Shown: positions 15,679 through 25,090 of the stretch, in pieces | How positions within the stretch are numbered: the first letter of the stretch is position 1 | Layout: each line of letters begins with the position of its first letter | NCBI GenBank assembly: GCA_910576335.1 | Contig: CAJTIU010000011.1 | Coordinates: 1-64,000 of the forward strand | DNA length: 64,000 bases | Direction: 5' to 3' | Origin: Lachnospiraceae bacterium | GTDB taxonomy: Bacteria > Bacillota > Clostridia > Lachnospirales > Lachnospiraceae | Made by a program: the position numbers and the translations under genes | The notes under the pieces: model-generated | Database searches by the model: none | Told to the model about the DNA's origin: nothing | The model's input: only the letters and a program-made list of their open reading frames with translations

Positions 15679-17064
15679 ATGGGATATTTTTATGCGGAAG
15701 GAGAACAGAAGATACGTGCAGGTGTCTACAAGAGATACAGCAGCCGGACCCCTGCAGGTGAGGAGCCCATTCTTGACGGGGTTAATGCGATTGTAATCCA
15801 GTCAGCATGGGGGCCGGTGGATGCTGTAACTACACATACCTCACAGAAGAGCATCCGGGAGACATATGGAGACGGGGAAGGCACAGATGCAGCCCTGGCA
15901 GTCATGGGCGGCGGGGCTTCCTGCGTTTATATCTGCAGGGCCGGAAAAGGCAAGGGAACTGCAGGGACGGCTGTCATTGATGAAAAACTGACCGTAACAG
16001 CAAAATACCCGGGCGAAAAGACATTAAAGGTCAAGGTTCAGACTATGCCCGGGGAGGATGATAAGAAGCAGCTGCTGATTGTGGACGGGACAGCCGTGAA
16101 GGAAACTTATACGGTAGATGCCGGGGATACGGAGGCATCCCTGTTTGCAGACGCACTTGCTGACAGCAGCTATGTAACGGCAGCTGCTGCGGTAAACGGT
16201 TCCCTGGCAGCGTCCGAGGTAAGCCTGACGGGCGGGAAGAATCCGGAGGTAACGCTTGCCGACTATGTGGAAGGGTTTTATGCGCTGGAGCCGTACCATT
16301 ATAATGTGATCTGCACGGATTCGGAAGACGTGAACGTCGCGGATGCGCTGACGGAATATGTGGAGGAAAGCGTGGAGGCCGGGAAGCAGGTGATTGCCGT
16401 GACCGGGCAGGGTTCCGGGACGGAATTCAAGAAACGTCTTGCCAGGGCAAAGGAGATGAACAGTGCTTATATCGTGTACCTTGGAAACGGCTACGTGGAC
16501 GCAGACGGAAACAGGGTGGAAGGAGTGAAGGCAGTGGCCTACACGGCAGGCATGGTCTCCGCAACGCCGTCCAACCAGTCCGTGGTACATGCCATAGTGC
16601 CTGGTGCGGCTGACACCATAGAGAAGTTTACCAATGCGCAGTATGAGGAAGCCATCCGGAACGGGATGCTGCTGTTCTCCAGAAGCCAGGACGGGCAGGT
16701 ATGGTTTGATTCCGGCATCAATACGCTGACGGAGCTGTCAGAAAAGCAGGATGCAGGATGGAAAAAGATCAAGCGTACCAAGGTCAGGATTGAGCTGATG
16801 GCAAGGATTGACAGGGTCCTGGAACGGAAAATCGGGAGGGTCAACTGTGATCCGGACGGCATTGCGGATATCCTTCAGACCGGGACAGGGGTGCTGAATG
16901 CCATGGTGGAGGAAAGAAAGCTTCTGGCAGGCGCCCGGATGTATGAGGATCCGGAGAACCCTTACGGGGCAGACAGCGCCTGGTTCCTCATTGAGGCGGA
17001 TGACATTGATACGCTGGAGAAGATTTATCTGCACTACCAGTTCAGATACAGCCAGAATGTATAG
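15679..17064 (+). CDS. Tail sheath protein (XkdK-like)
   Basis: The sheath contracts to drive the tail tube through the host envelope. The 461-residue protein has the family's N-terminal NAIVIQSAWGPVDAVTTHTS and the C-terminal conserved region (VWFDSGINTLTELSEKQDAGWKKIKRTKVRIELM... through DTLEKIYLHYQFRYSQ). Its presence shows the phage is a myovirus. It begins 1 base after the preceding stop with AGGAGGGAAAA upstream. Confidence 0.95.
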   Translation: MGYFYAEGEQKIRAGVYKRYSSRTPAGEEPILDGVNAIVIQSAWGPVDAVTTHTSQKSIRETYGDGEGTDAALAVMGGGASCVYICRAGKGKGTAGTAVIDEKLTVTAKYPGEKTLKVKVQTMPGEDDKKQLLIVDGTAVKETYTVDAGDTEASLFADALADSSYVTAAAAVNGSLAASEVSLTGGKNPEVTLADYVEGFYALEPYHYNVICTDSEDVNVADALTEYVEESVEAGKQVIAVTGQGSGTEFKKRLARAKEMNSAYIVYLGNGYVDADGNRVEGVKAVAYTAGMVSATPSNQSVVHAIVPGAADTIEKFTNAQYEEAIRNGMLLFSRSQDGQVWFDSGINTLTELSEKQDAGWKKIKRTKVRIELMARIDRVLERKIGRVNCDPDGIADILQTGTGVLNAMVEERKLLAGARMYEDPENPYGADSAWFLIEADDIDTLEKIYLHYQFRYSQNV

Positions 17065-17091
17065 CAGGACAGAAGGGAGGAGGAAAGGAAC

Positions 17092-17571
17092 ATGCCAAGA
17101 AACATTGGAATTATGGACACAACCCAGTTAATGACCGGCAAGGATGGGAAATGCTTTGTGGAGGTTGACGGGGAAAATTATTTTCTCGCGGAGGTGGATT
17201 CCTTTGCAGTCAATATGAGTGTGACAAATGTGGACGTGCAGCCGGTGGGAAATATTGTATCGGGCGCCGTCCCGACCGGGGTAACATTCAACATAACGCT
17301 TTCAGAGATGGTGATCCGGGATGACCTGATCATGGAGCCGCTGCTTAAGGCCATTGCGGCAGGGAAGATCCCGACATTCACCTTCCAGACTGCCACGGTC
17401 CGCCCGACAGACGGACAGGAGCAGCGGATGGTATTAAGGTCATGTGTGCCGGACGGGGAATTCAACCTGATGAACCTTGTGCCGGGGGAAGTCATCAAGA
17501 GGAACCAGTCCTACCGGATCAACCGGGTGCCGGAGTGGCTTAAGACCCTGGCGGCACCGAAAATTGCATAG
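17092..17571 (+). CDS. Tail tube protein (XkdM-like)
   Basis: A 159-residue beta-rich protein in the fixed position after the sheath, with the motifs NVDVQPVGNIVSGAVPTGVTFNIT and RSCVPDGEFNLMNLVPGEVIKRNQSYRINRVPEWL typical of XkdM-like tube proteins. A strong GGAGGAGGAAAGG site precedes it. A terminator follows 20 bases after its stop, so it ends a highly expressed sheath-tube unit. Confidence 0.9.
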   Translation: MPRNIGIMDTTQLMTGKDGKCFVEVDGENYFLAEVDSFAVNMSVTNVDVQPVGNIVSGAVPTGVTFNITLSEMVIRDDLIMEPLLKAIAAGKIPTFTFQTATVRPTDGQEQRMVLRSCVPDGEFNLMNLVPGEVIKRNQSYRINRVPEWLKTLAAPKIA

Positions 17572-17589
17572 TGTAACCCATTGGAACAG

Positions 17590-17618
17590 GGCAGGAATCA
17601 GGGCATTCCTGCCTTTTT
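17590..17618 (+). terminator. Strong terminator after the tail tube gene
   Basis: GGCAGGAAT-cagggc-ATTCCTGCC is followed by TTTTT. It lies in the middle of the late operon, so downstream tail genes need readthrough or their own promoter. Confidence 0.85.
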
Positions 17619-17628
17619 AAATGAAAGA

Positions 17629-17760
17629 GTAACTGCTCAGTACCTTCACAGTTACATGCAAAAATCCATTTGAAATTGCCTTCGGCAATGGGATTTTTGC
17701 ACTCCTGAATCACTTTCTTACGGTCTGTGCAGTAAATGCACAGACCTGCTGAGTAGTTAC
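17629..17760. repeat. Palindromic repeat element, copy A (132 bp)
   Basis: Terminal inverted repeats GTAACTGCTCAG (17629-17640) and CTGAGTAGTTAC (17749-17760) match at 11 of 12 bases. Inside are three hairpins: 17629-17655, 17658-17700 (arms GCAAAAATCC/GGATTTTTGC) and 17722-17746 (arms GGTCTGTGCA/TGCACAGACC). The linker CTGAATCACTTTCTTACGG (17705-17723) recurs with one change, on the other strand, in copy C at 56274-56292. No coding capacity. It is a MITE or REP-like repeat lodged between tail tube and chaperone genes. Confidence 0.85.
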
Positions 17761-17804
17761 ATGAAAGATTCAGAGTGCTTATGAAAGCCATGAAAGGAGA
17801 AAAA

Positions 17805-18395
17805 ATGGAAGCAAACGAGAACAGGGAAGTTAAAGATTATACAGGAGTATCAGTTCCGACACAGGGAGCCGGTGACACAGGCTGCGCCGCGGTACTGCAG
17901 AGAGGGAAGGAAGAGGATATTGTAACCGCGCTGCTGAAAGCTGCGGAATTCCGCAGTGACGAGGAACTGGTCACTCCGATTGAATTAAAAAGGAACGGGA
18001 AGCTGCTGTTTACGTTACGGGTAAGGCCTGTGTCGGATGAAGAGCTTAATTATGTACGGAGGCAGACAAGGATAATGTATAAGAATCCGGCAGGAAAGAA
18101 ATATCCGCCGATTGAAGGTCCTATTGATCTTGCAAAGTTCAATTCCCGTCTGATCTATGTTGCCACGGTGGAAGAGGACAGAGAGCGTGTATGGGGACAG
18201 CGCGCGGTCAAGGAAAGGTACGATCTTGTGGAATCCTGGGAGACGGTGGGCATTATCCTTACGGCCGGTGAGAAGTCCAGGATCACAGACGTGATTCTGA
18301 CGATCAGTGGAATGAATGAGGATGCGGATGCTGATGAAGAAGAGGATGAAGGCACAGAAAAGCTGGAATCCCTTGAGGACTACGCAAAAAACTGA
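17805..18395 (+). CDS. Tail assembly chaperone, short (0-frame) form, XkdN-like
   Basis: The 196-residue protein (MEANENREVKDYTGVSV...) binds the tape measure during tail assembly and is not in the virion. A conserved core LVTPIELKRNGKLLFTLRVRPVSDEELNYVRRQTRI resembles XkdN-like chaperones. ATG 17805 with AAAGGAG upstream is chosen over earlier in-frame starts. It ends at a TGA immediately after the slippery heptamer AAAAAAC, and ribosomes shifting by -1 add a C-terminal extension that runs to the tape measure start. Confidence 0.85.
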   Translation: MEANENREVKDYTGVSVPTQGAGDTGCAAVLQRGKEEDIVTALLKAAEFRSDEELVTPIELKRNGKLLFTLRVRPVSDEELNYVRRQTRIMYKNPAGKKYPPIEGPIDLAKFNSRLIYVATVEEDRERVWGQRAVKERYDLVESWETVGIILTAGEKSRITDVILTISGMNEDADADEEEDEGTEKLESLEDYAKN

Positions 18396-18424
18396 TAGAG
18401 GTCAGCGGGCTTGCGTACCTGCTG
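18386..18424 (+). promoter_or_regulatory. Programmed -1 ribosomal frameshift signal
   Basis: The heptamer A AAA AAC (18386-18392) is in the correct X XXY YYZ phase (gcA AAA AAC TGA). Ten bases later a 7-pair stem CAGCGGG/CCTGCTG (18403-18409 with 18418-18424, one G-T pair) can form. Both are the standard parts of a -1 frameshift site, at the location where tailed phages place it. Confidence 0.85.
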
Positions 18425-18605
18425 CATACGGCTTATCAGAACCACCACAAGGAGCCGGGGATCATGATGGGCCTGAGGACAGCCGGTGACCTGGTGCCGC
18501 GCGGGGAGAGGGCATTCATGATGGCTTCCGACCGCCTTGCAATGGAAGACCTGGCCGTGCCTCCGAAGCTCAGTAATTTTGTGAAGAAGGAGGGGACAAA
18601 TGGCT
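18392..18605 (+). CDS. -1 frame extension of the tail assembly chaperone
   Basis: After slippage the frame reads KKLIEVSGLAYLLHTAYQNH and continues for about 70 codons to TGA at 18603-18605, overlapping the ATG of the tape measure gene (18600). There is no start codon with a ribosome site for independent expression. The extension (analogue of the T part of lambda gpGT) would recruit the tape measure. Similar second frames follow the chaperone in most contractile and siphophage tail operons. Confidence 0.8.
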
Positions 18606-21600
18606 GATACGGTAGTAATTGATATTGTTGCTAATTTTGAAGACAGGACAAAAGGCGTGGAGGCTGCCCAGAAAAAGCTGGACGGACTGGTGTCATCCGC
18701 AAAAAAACTGGGAAAAACAAAGTTCTCCGTGGACGTGAATGCCAAAGACAACTCCTTCCATAAAAAGATGGAGAAGGCAGAACAACGGGCGGAGGGATTC
18801 AAAAAAACCAGGGCGGAAAAGGTTCTGGATGCAATAGACAAGGCATCCAGGGTAATCAATAAGGTTTCCTCTGCGGCAAAAGCAGTATCGGGGAAAGCGT
18901 GGAGTATCACCCTGAAGGCGAAGGATCTTGTGACTGCCCCGATCCGTAAGGTACTGGGAATCCTGCGTAATCCCATGTTTGCGGCCGGGGCGGTGCTTGG
19001 CATCAGTGTCGGGCTTAAGGATACGGTGGATACCTACAAGGACTTTGAAGCCGCCATGTCCCAGGTGCAGGCCATAAGCGGGGCTACTGCCCCGCAGCTG
19101 GCAAAGCTTTCTGACAAGGCATCGGAGATGGGGGCAACGACAAAGTTCACGGCAAAGGAATCCGCGGAAGCTTTCAATTATATGGCCATGGCAGGATGGA
19201 AGACCGAAGACATGCTCGGGGGTATTGAGGGTATCTTAAATCTTGCCGCCGCATCCGGGGAAGCGCTTGCGACCACTTCGGATATTGTGACGGATGCCCT
19301 TACGGCATTCGGGTTAAAGGCAGGTGATTCCGGGCACTTCGCGGATGTGCTCGCCGCAGCGGCATCGAATGCTAACACAACGGTGTCCGGCATGGGAGAG
19401 ACCTTCAAGTATGTCGGCACAATGGCAGGATCCCTGGGGTATTCCATTGAGGATGTATCCCTTGCAGTCGGTCTGATGGCGAATTCCGGGCTGAAAGGCA
19501 GTATGGCAGGTACAGCGCTTAATTCCGTCCTTACAAGGCTGTCCACAAATGCAAACGGTGCAAGGACAGCCGTTGAAGAACTCGGGGTGAAGTTCTATAA
19601 GAGTGACGGAACCGCAAGAAAGTTCGGGACAGTCATGGGAGAACTTAGGGCCGCGACCGCAGGCTTTACCCAGGAGCAGAAAGCAGCCTTTGCGAATACA
19701 TTGGCAGGCACGGAAGCGCAGAAAGGCCTGCTGGCCGTCCTAAATGCATCACAGAGCGACTATGACAAGCTGTCGGATGCAATCAACCATGCAGACGGGG
19801 CCGCCAAAAATATGTCAGAGACCATGCTTGACAACCTGCAGGGCTCCCTTACCCTGCTCGGCAGTGCCGTTGACGGGGCAAAGAAAGCATTCGGTGAAAG
19901 GCTGTCCCCGTATATCCGGGGCGCGGCTGACTGGCTTACGGGCATGGTTCCGGCCATAGAGTCTGCACTGGACAGCTTCATGGACCGTGTGGACAGCAAG
20001 GTGGAGAAAATAAAGACGAAGTTCAGGGGCATTACCCTGACGGATGACTGGCAGAATGCAGACCTGTTCGGAAAGGCGAGGATCCTGTGGGATGATTTTA
20101 TCGCGGAACCGTTTGCCGAATGGTGGAGTGGCAGAGGGAAAGCGAAGCTTGCCGGAATCGCAAGGGATGCAGGTACCAGTATTGGTACAGGAATCTCTGC
20201 AGGAATCAGCACCCTGCTCGGGATTGACGGGCCGGGTGCAGCTGAGGAAGGCCTTAGTATCGGGCAGCAGTTCGCGGAAGGATTCCTGCAGGGATTCGAA
20301 GGGCTTGACATTGCAGGAGCCCTGGGGAAGACGGTTTCAAAGCTGTTTTCAAATGCAGGGAAGCTGCTCCCGGGAGGGGAGAAGGCAGACCTGTCCTCCC
20401 TGATGTCAGCCGGACTGTTGGCAAAATTCGGGATCCCGCTGCTTGGCGCCGGGATAAATGGCGTGAAAATTGGGGCGGATATTTACAGAAGCGCAAAATC
20501 GGGAAAACTGTCAAAGCTGATAGGCTCTGCCACCCTCAGTGAAAATCTGGATGGTTCAGGCATTGCCGGTGGTACCGGTCTGTTGGGGCTTTTCGGAAAG
20601 ACAGGCAAGGCGCTGCGTTCGGGGGCCACAACAGCCGGAGGATTGTCTACAGTCGGCGGTGGAGCCATAGCCGGAGGCCTGGCTGCTGGTGCAACCCTGC
20701 TGAGCGGGGCTAATGACCTCTATGCAGGCTTTAAATCGGAGGATAAGCAGGAAAAGAAATACTATTATGCAAAAGGCGGTACTAAACTGGCCGGAGTAGG
20801 CGCCGGTGCGGCGGCAGGGGCTGCACTTGGAAGTGTTGTTCCGGTGATTGGGACTGCCGCGGGTGCACTGATCGGAGCCGGTGTCGGGGGCCTTGCCGGG
20901 TGGTTTGCTTCCGGGAAGGTTGCGGACAAGATCGCAGGGACGGCTGACGCGGCTAAGAAATATGGTGAGGATGCAGCCGAAGCCGCAAGGAAGACCGAAG
21001 AACTGAAAAAGAGGCAGGAGAAGCTTGCAAAGACAAGCCTTGACAAGCATTTCGGGGATATTGCCCTCAGTGCTGGCGAGATGGATGCTTCCATCAGAAA
21101 TGTCTTCGGGACAAAGCGGATGGAGGAAATCGAAAAGACCACGGCATCCATCACCCAGATGAAACAGGCATATGAATCCTTCCGGGAAGCAGGGGAAGGG
21201 CTGAAAAAATCACTGTGGATGGCAGGGATTAAGGATGGCGCGAAGCTTGCCTCTGAGGAGGTGGACAGCCTGAAAGCATCTGTAAAAGCGTATTCAGACA
21301 GTGCAAAGCAGTACCTGACGGATAGCCAGTATGCAGCCACACAGTCAGTGGAGCTCCTTATGGGCAATTCCAAAGAGGCCAGATCCCTGGTGGAATCCAC
21401 GGACCAGTATTACAGTGAGACACAGGGGAAACTCAGCCGTCTGACCGGAAAACTGGAGAAAACCATGAATATTGCCCTTGCTGATGGGAAGATCAGCCTT
21501 GATGTGGAACTGCCGAAGATTGAGGAGCTCCGGGCGAAGATCGCCAGTCTCACAGCACAGCTTGCAAAAGAGGACTTTGAGGCTGACCTTAATATTTTAA

Positions 21601-23024
21601 AGGCGAAATACGGAGAAGGGGATTTGTCTGCTGAGGATTTCGGCAAACTTATGTCCGGTGCACAGGAGACGGCTGCACAGAATGCAGAAGGATTTTGGGA
21701 TTCCTATGGAGCGGCGTCAGTAGGTAAAAGTGAGGAAGAGATCAGGAAGCTTCAGAAAGGGCTGTATGATAATCTGTCAAGAGACCAGCTTAAAGCAGGC
21801 AGTCTGGGACTGGATACGATCCGGGAGCAGTATGGAAAGGAGCTGGGTACTCTTGGAAAGGATGTCAGCGCTATGCTTTCGGAGAATACAGGATTTGATA
21901 TTCTAAAGGCTACAGGAGGTTTATCAGAAGATACAAGGGCAGCAGTTGGAACGCTGATAGAACAGATGGCACCGACTACGGAGCAGATACAGGGGCTTGC
22001 TGATAAATATAAAAGCCTTGGGGTTAAAGTTCCGGATGCAATAACGGAATACTTGAATTCTGCTTCTCTTTATGAAGCAGTAGCACAGGGAACCAGCCAG
22101 GTAAAGGAGTGGCTTTCCAGTCAGAATATTGAAGCAGAACCTCTTGTATCGCTGAATCCGGAACTGCAGGTGGAGGATATTAACGGTGATGGTATTGTAA
22201 CCTGGCTGGAGCATCAGCTCCAAACTCCGCTTTCCCCCACAATGCCAGTGAACCCTGAGTATGAATTTAAAAATACAGATACATCAGCGCTTGTCTCCAG
22301 TTTCATTTCAAGGGCACAGAAGCCAGTTACTGCATCAGTCAATGTAAATGCGGATTACCTTCTGAATAAGAAATTTGAGGCATCACAGGGGGTTGACAAA
22401 AACTATGCAGAAGATACCAGTGTGGATGTAAACGCAGATTACCATGCAAACAGATTCGATGTCAGAAAGTTTATAAATGACAGTTACAGAACCAGTACGA
22501 CGGTAACTGTAGATGTGGATTATAAGCAGACCGGGGGAACCTTTACCCCGAAAAAACCGGGAAGCCCTGTAAAGGGATTCCGGGGAGGGGTCTTTGGCAG
22601 TCAGAATATCCCGGGATTCTCAAACGGCGGGATGGTGGCAGGAGGCGGACAGTTTATAAAGGTTGCCGAGGAGGGAGATCCGGAGATGGTGATCCCGCTT
22701 GGCAGAAGACGGAAGAAGCGCGGCATGGAGCTGTGGCAGAAGGCCGGGGAGTATCTCGGGGTCCGCGGCTATGCGGCGCAGGGCTTCGCCACAGGAGGTC
22801 TGGCAGGAGGAAGCATGGCTCCTTTGGCATCTGTTCCCATGACAACGGGAAGCAGCGGAATTCGTGTGGACATCGGGAATGTGACAGTGAACGTGCCCGT
22901 TAGTGGCGGAAATGATGTGATGGCAGCAGTCAGGGAAAACCTGGAGGCAATCTCCGATGAAATTGCCGGGGAGATTCTGGCCGTCCTCAGCAGCCAGTTT
23001 GCAAACACACCGGCAAGGGCATAA
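18600..23024 (+). CDS. Tape measure protein (TP901 family)
   Basis: The 1474-residue protein sets tail length. It has a predicted N-terminal coiled region, then the TP901 core (about residues 140-440: KDFEAAMSQVQAISGATAPQ, MGATTKFTAKESAEAFNYMA, ALTAFGL, MGETFKYVG, GTALNSVLTRL). Gly/Ala-rich hydrophobic stretches in the middle (about 590-800, e.g. GAGAAAGAALGSVVPVIGTAAG) would be membrane-active, followed by long coiled coils and a C-terminal domain with a GGMVAGGGQFIKVAEEGDPEMVIPL motif. At roughly 1.5 angstrom per residue the length predicts a tail near 200 nm. Its start overlaps the chaperone extension. Confidence 0.95.
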   Translation: MADTVVIDIVANFEDRTKGVEAAQKKLDGLVSSAKKLGKTKFSVDVNAKDNSFHKKMEKAEQRAEGFKKTRAEKVLDAIDKASRVINKVSSAAKAVSGKAWSITLKAKDLVTAPIRKVLGILRNPMFAAGAVLGISVGLKDTVDTYKDFEAAMSQVQAISGATAPQLAKLSDKASEMGATTKFTAKESAEAFNYMAMAGWKTEDMLGGIEGILNLAAASGEALATTSDIVTDALTAFGLKAGDSGHFADVLAAAASNANTTVSGMGETFKYVGTMAGSLGYSIEDVSLAVGLMANSGLKGSMAGTALNSVLTRLSTNANGARTAVEELGVKFYKSDGTARKFGTVMGELRAATAGFTQEQKAAFANTLAGTEAQKGLLAVLNASQSDYDKLSDAINHADGAAKNMSETMLDNLQGSLTLLGSAVDGAKKAFGERLSPYIRGAADWLTGMVPAIESALDSFMDRVDSKVEKIKTKFRGITLTDDWQNADLFGKARILWDDFIAEPFAEWWSGRGKAKLAGIARDAGTSIGTGISAGISTLLGIDGPGAAEEGLSIGQQFAEGFLQGFEGLDIAGALGKTVSKLFSNAGKLLPGGEKADLSSLMSAGLLAKFGIPLLGAGINGVKIGADIYRSAKSGKLSKLIGSATLSENLDGSGIAGGTGLLGLFGKTGKALRSGATTAGGLSTVGGGAIAGGLAAGATLLSGANDLYAGFKSEDKQEKKYYYAKGGTKLAGVGAGAAAGAALGSVVPVIGTAAGALIGAGVGGLAGWFASGKVADKIAGTADAAKKYGEDAAEAARKTEELKKRQEKLAKTSLDKHFGDIALSAGEMDASIRNVFGTKRMEEIEKTTASITQMKQAYESFREAGEGLKKSLWMAGIKDGAKLASEEVDSLKASVKAYSDSAKQYLTDSQYAATQSVELLMGNSKEARSLVESTDQYYSETQGKLSRLTGKLEKTMNIALADGKISLDVELPKIEELRAKIASLTAQLAKEDFEADLNILKAKYGEGDLSAEDFGKLMSGAQETAAQNAEGFWDSYGAASVGKSEEEIRKLQKGLYDNLSRDQLKAGSLGLDTIREQYGKELGTLGKDVSAMLSENTGFDILKATGGLSEDTRAAVGTLIEQMAPTTEQIQGLADKYKSLGVKVPDAITEYLNSASLYEAVAQGTSQVKEWLSSQNIEAEPLVSLNPELQVEDINGDGIVTWLEHQLQTPLSPTMPVNPEYEFKNTDTSALVSSFISRAQKPVTASVNVNADYLLNKKFEASQGVDKNYAEDTSVDVNADYHANRFDVRKFINDSYRTSTTVTVDVDYKQTGGTFTPKKPGSPVKGFRGGVFGSQNIPGFSNGGMVAGGGQFIKVAEEGDPEMVIPLGRRRKKRGMELWQKAGEYLGVRGYAAQGFATGGLAGGSMAPLASVPMTTGSSGIRVDIGNVTVNVPVSGGNDVMAAVRENLEAISDEIAGEILAVLSSQFANTPARA

Positions 23025-23042
23025 AGAAGACGGAGGTGGCAG

Positions 23043-23756
23043 ATGGCCCAGTCAGTTGAAATTATTGTAAAGGAAAAGGAAGGTTCCACGGAAATCAATT
23101 TTCCGTGGCTTCCGGATGAAATCAGTTATAAAAGCGGAGGGGTGCAGTTTTCCACATATAAGCTTCTGAACTTCCGGGAAGCTGCACGCCCGTCCAGTGT
23201 CGGGCTTGCGGAAGTATCCTGGGAAGGCATATTCCCGGGAGAAGCACGCAGAGACCATCCTTTCTGCACGGGAAAATGGAAAAGCCCTTCCACTTACCAG
23301 GCGATCCTGAATAAGTGGAAAAACAAGAAAAGACTGCTGAAAATAACGGTCACCGGAACCCCGGTCAGTATGTACTGCTATCTGAAGGATTTTGAGTGCA
23401 CCTGGTCCGGGGGAGCAGGGGACTGCCATTACAAGGTAGGTTTCCTGGAGTACAGGAACATCAGCGTTACTGTAAAGAAGGCAAAAACAAAGTCTAAATC
23501 CAAATCCTCAGAAAAGAACAGGCTTGGAGGGAAGCTGACGGCAAAGCGGCCTGCGTCCCTGGCTCCGTCGACTTTCGTTGTAAAGACTGGTGACAGCCTG
23601 TGGAGTATAGCAAAACAGCTCCTGGGGACAGGGGACCGGTGGAAAGAGATTTACAGCCTGAACAAGTCAGCCATTGAAGAGGCAGCAAAAAAGCACGGGG
23701 TAAAAAATGGATATGAGGTCTTTGCAGGGACAAAACTTAAGCTGCCGAAGAAATAG
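23043..23756 (+). CDS. XkdP-like LysM baseplate/tail protein
   Basis: The 237-residue protein has an N-terminal tail-tube-like domain (MAQSVEIIVKEKEG...FPWLPDEISY), a basic Ser/Lys linker (about 145-170) and a C-terminal LysM domain (TFVVKTGDSLWSIAKQLLGTGDRWKEIYSLNK... LKLPKK, about 183-237) that binds peptidoglycan. XkdP-type proteins connect the tape measure end of the tube to the hub. Ribosome site GGAGG is just upstream. Confidence 0.88.
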   Translation: MAQSVEIIVKEKEGSTEINFPWLPDEISYKSGGVQFSTYKLLNFREAARPSSVGLAEVSWEGIFPGEARRDHPFCTGKWKSPSTYQAILNKWKNKKRLLKITVTGTPVSMYCYLKDFECTWSGGAGDCHYKVGFLEYRNISVTVKKAKTKSKSKSSEKNRLGGKLTAKRPASLAPSTFVVKTGDSLWSIAKQLLGTGDRWKEIYSLNKSAIEEAAKKHGVKNGYEVFAGTKLKLPKK

Positions 23757-23773
23757 GAGGGAGGCTGAAAAAA

Positions 23774-24811
23774 GTGAAGTATGAAAGACCCCAGTATTCT
23801 GTGGCAGTGATTACAGAAGGCGGTACAAAGTACTGTGTGAAAAATATGGGGGAATCGGAATCCAATATTATTACCAGCCTGTCTCTGTCAGAACCTGACG
23901 GACAGCTTGCACAGAAAGTAGCCATGAAGGTTGCCGATATGAAGATACCCGGGAAAAACGGAGGATACCCCAGCGTCCTGTTCAAGGTAAAGAGCAGGGT
24001 GTTTGTTTATGCAAAGGGTGTGGGCGTGGAAACAAAGAAGGAGGTCTTCCGGGGATTCATCTGGGAGAACCGGATCTCAAACAGCCAGAAAAAGGAGCTG
24101 GAGCTTACCTGTTATGACAATCTGATCTACTTTATGAAATCAGAAACCAGCATGTTTTTCTCCAGGGGAAAGCCGACAAAGGCTGTCGTGAGCGCAATCT
24201 GCAAAAAGTGGGGGATAAAGGTAAAGTATTCCTATCTGTCCATCACGCATCCGAAGCTGCCCCTGTCCGGAACACTTGCGGATGTATTCACGGCAGACAT
24301 CCTGGACAGCGTGAAAAAGAAAAAGGGGACGGAATATGTAATCCGCAGCGTCAAGGATGTCATGAACGTCCTTTCCGTGGGGAAGAATACCACAATCTAT
24401 AACATTGACAAGGGCGGACGCGGGGTTGAGATTGAGTATACAAGGACAACAACGATGGAAGGAATGGTCACGAAGGTGGTCATTACCGGAAAGACAGACA
24501 AGGCAGGAAAGACGAAGATTGAGGCAGCCGTAAGGAAAAACACAAAAAAATACGGTACGCTGCAGAAGGTAATCAATAAGGATGAAGATACAAAGCTGAA
24601 AGAAATCAGGGCGGAGGCTCAGACGGTTCTCAAAGAGCACGCGCAGCCGGAGACGAAATATGAGGTTACCGCCCTGGACATCCCCTGGATCCGGAAAGGG
24701 GATAAGGTTGGAGTGTGTTTCAACAATGATAAAATCAAATACTGTATTGTCAGATCCATTACCCATGATGCCGTGGAGGGAACCATGGTGATGGAAGTAA
24801 GAAGATGCTAG
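23774..24811 (+). CDS. XkdQ-like baseplate hub protein
   Basis: The 345-residue protein fits the gp27/gpD-like hub (XkdQ): an N-terminal beta domain with LSLSEPDGQLAQKVAMKVAD, a mid region with KEVFRGFIWENRIS, and a C-terminal half ending EVTALDIPWIRKGDKVGVCFNN. The start is GTG 23774, 17 bases after the XkdP-like stop, with AGGAGGGAGG upstream. It would form the central hub on which the tail spike sits. Confidence 0.85.
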   Translation: MKYERPQYSVAVITEGGTKYCVKNMGESESNIITSLSLSEPDGQLAQKVAMKVADMKIPGKNGGYPSVLFKVKSRVFVYAKGVGVETKKEVFRGFIWENRISNSQKKELELTCYDNLIYFMKSETSMFFSRGKPTKAVVSAICKKWGIKVKYSYLSITHPKLPLSGTLADVFTADILDSVKKKKGTEYVIRSVKDVMNVLSVGKNTTIYNIDKGGRGVEIEYTRTTTMEGMVTKVVITGKTDKAGKTKIEAAVRKNTKKYGTLQKVINKDEDTKLKEIRAEAQTVLKEHAQPETKYEVTALDIPWIRKGDKVGVCFNNDKIKYCIVRSITHDAVEGTMVMEVRRC

Positions 24812-24823
24812 GAGGCAGTGAGA

Positions 24824-25081
24824 ATGTCCGGTAATATAGAAAAGCTTGGAAATGTCATTATGGGGCAGATTCTGACAGTGAACAGGTCTAATTCAAAGAC
24901 AGTCATGGAGTTAGGAAACATAAACAGCGCCATGGCTCTTGTGCCGGATCATTCCCCCGGGCCAATACCGGAAGGGGAATATACCGTGTGCAGAAATGCA
25001 GCGTCTTCTATAAAGAAAGACGCCCGTGTGCTGGTTGCATGGTGTGGGGGAGAGCCGGTTGTGGTGGACGCGGTCAGTTAG
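24824..25081 (+). CDS. XkdR-like (DUF2577 type) baseplate protein
   Basis: An 85-residue protein (MSGNIEKLGNVIMGQILTVN...) with an N-terminal helix and an OB-like beta core (GEYTVCRNAASSIKKDARVLVAW). Position between hub and gp25-like genes matches XkdR. ATG 24824 is chosen (GCTAGGAGG upstream); GTG 24818 is in frame. Confidence 0.65.
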   Translation: MSGNIEKLGNVIMGQILTVNRSNSKTVMELGNINSAMALVPDHSPGPIPEGEYTVCRNAASSIKKDARVLVAWCGGEPVVVDAVS

Positions 25082-25090
25082 GAGGCAGAT

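Noticed and set aside
18396-18605. Independent small gene after the tail chaperone
   Set aside because: No start codon with a ribosome site near its beginning; the slippery heptamer explains it as a frameshift extension.
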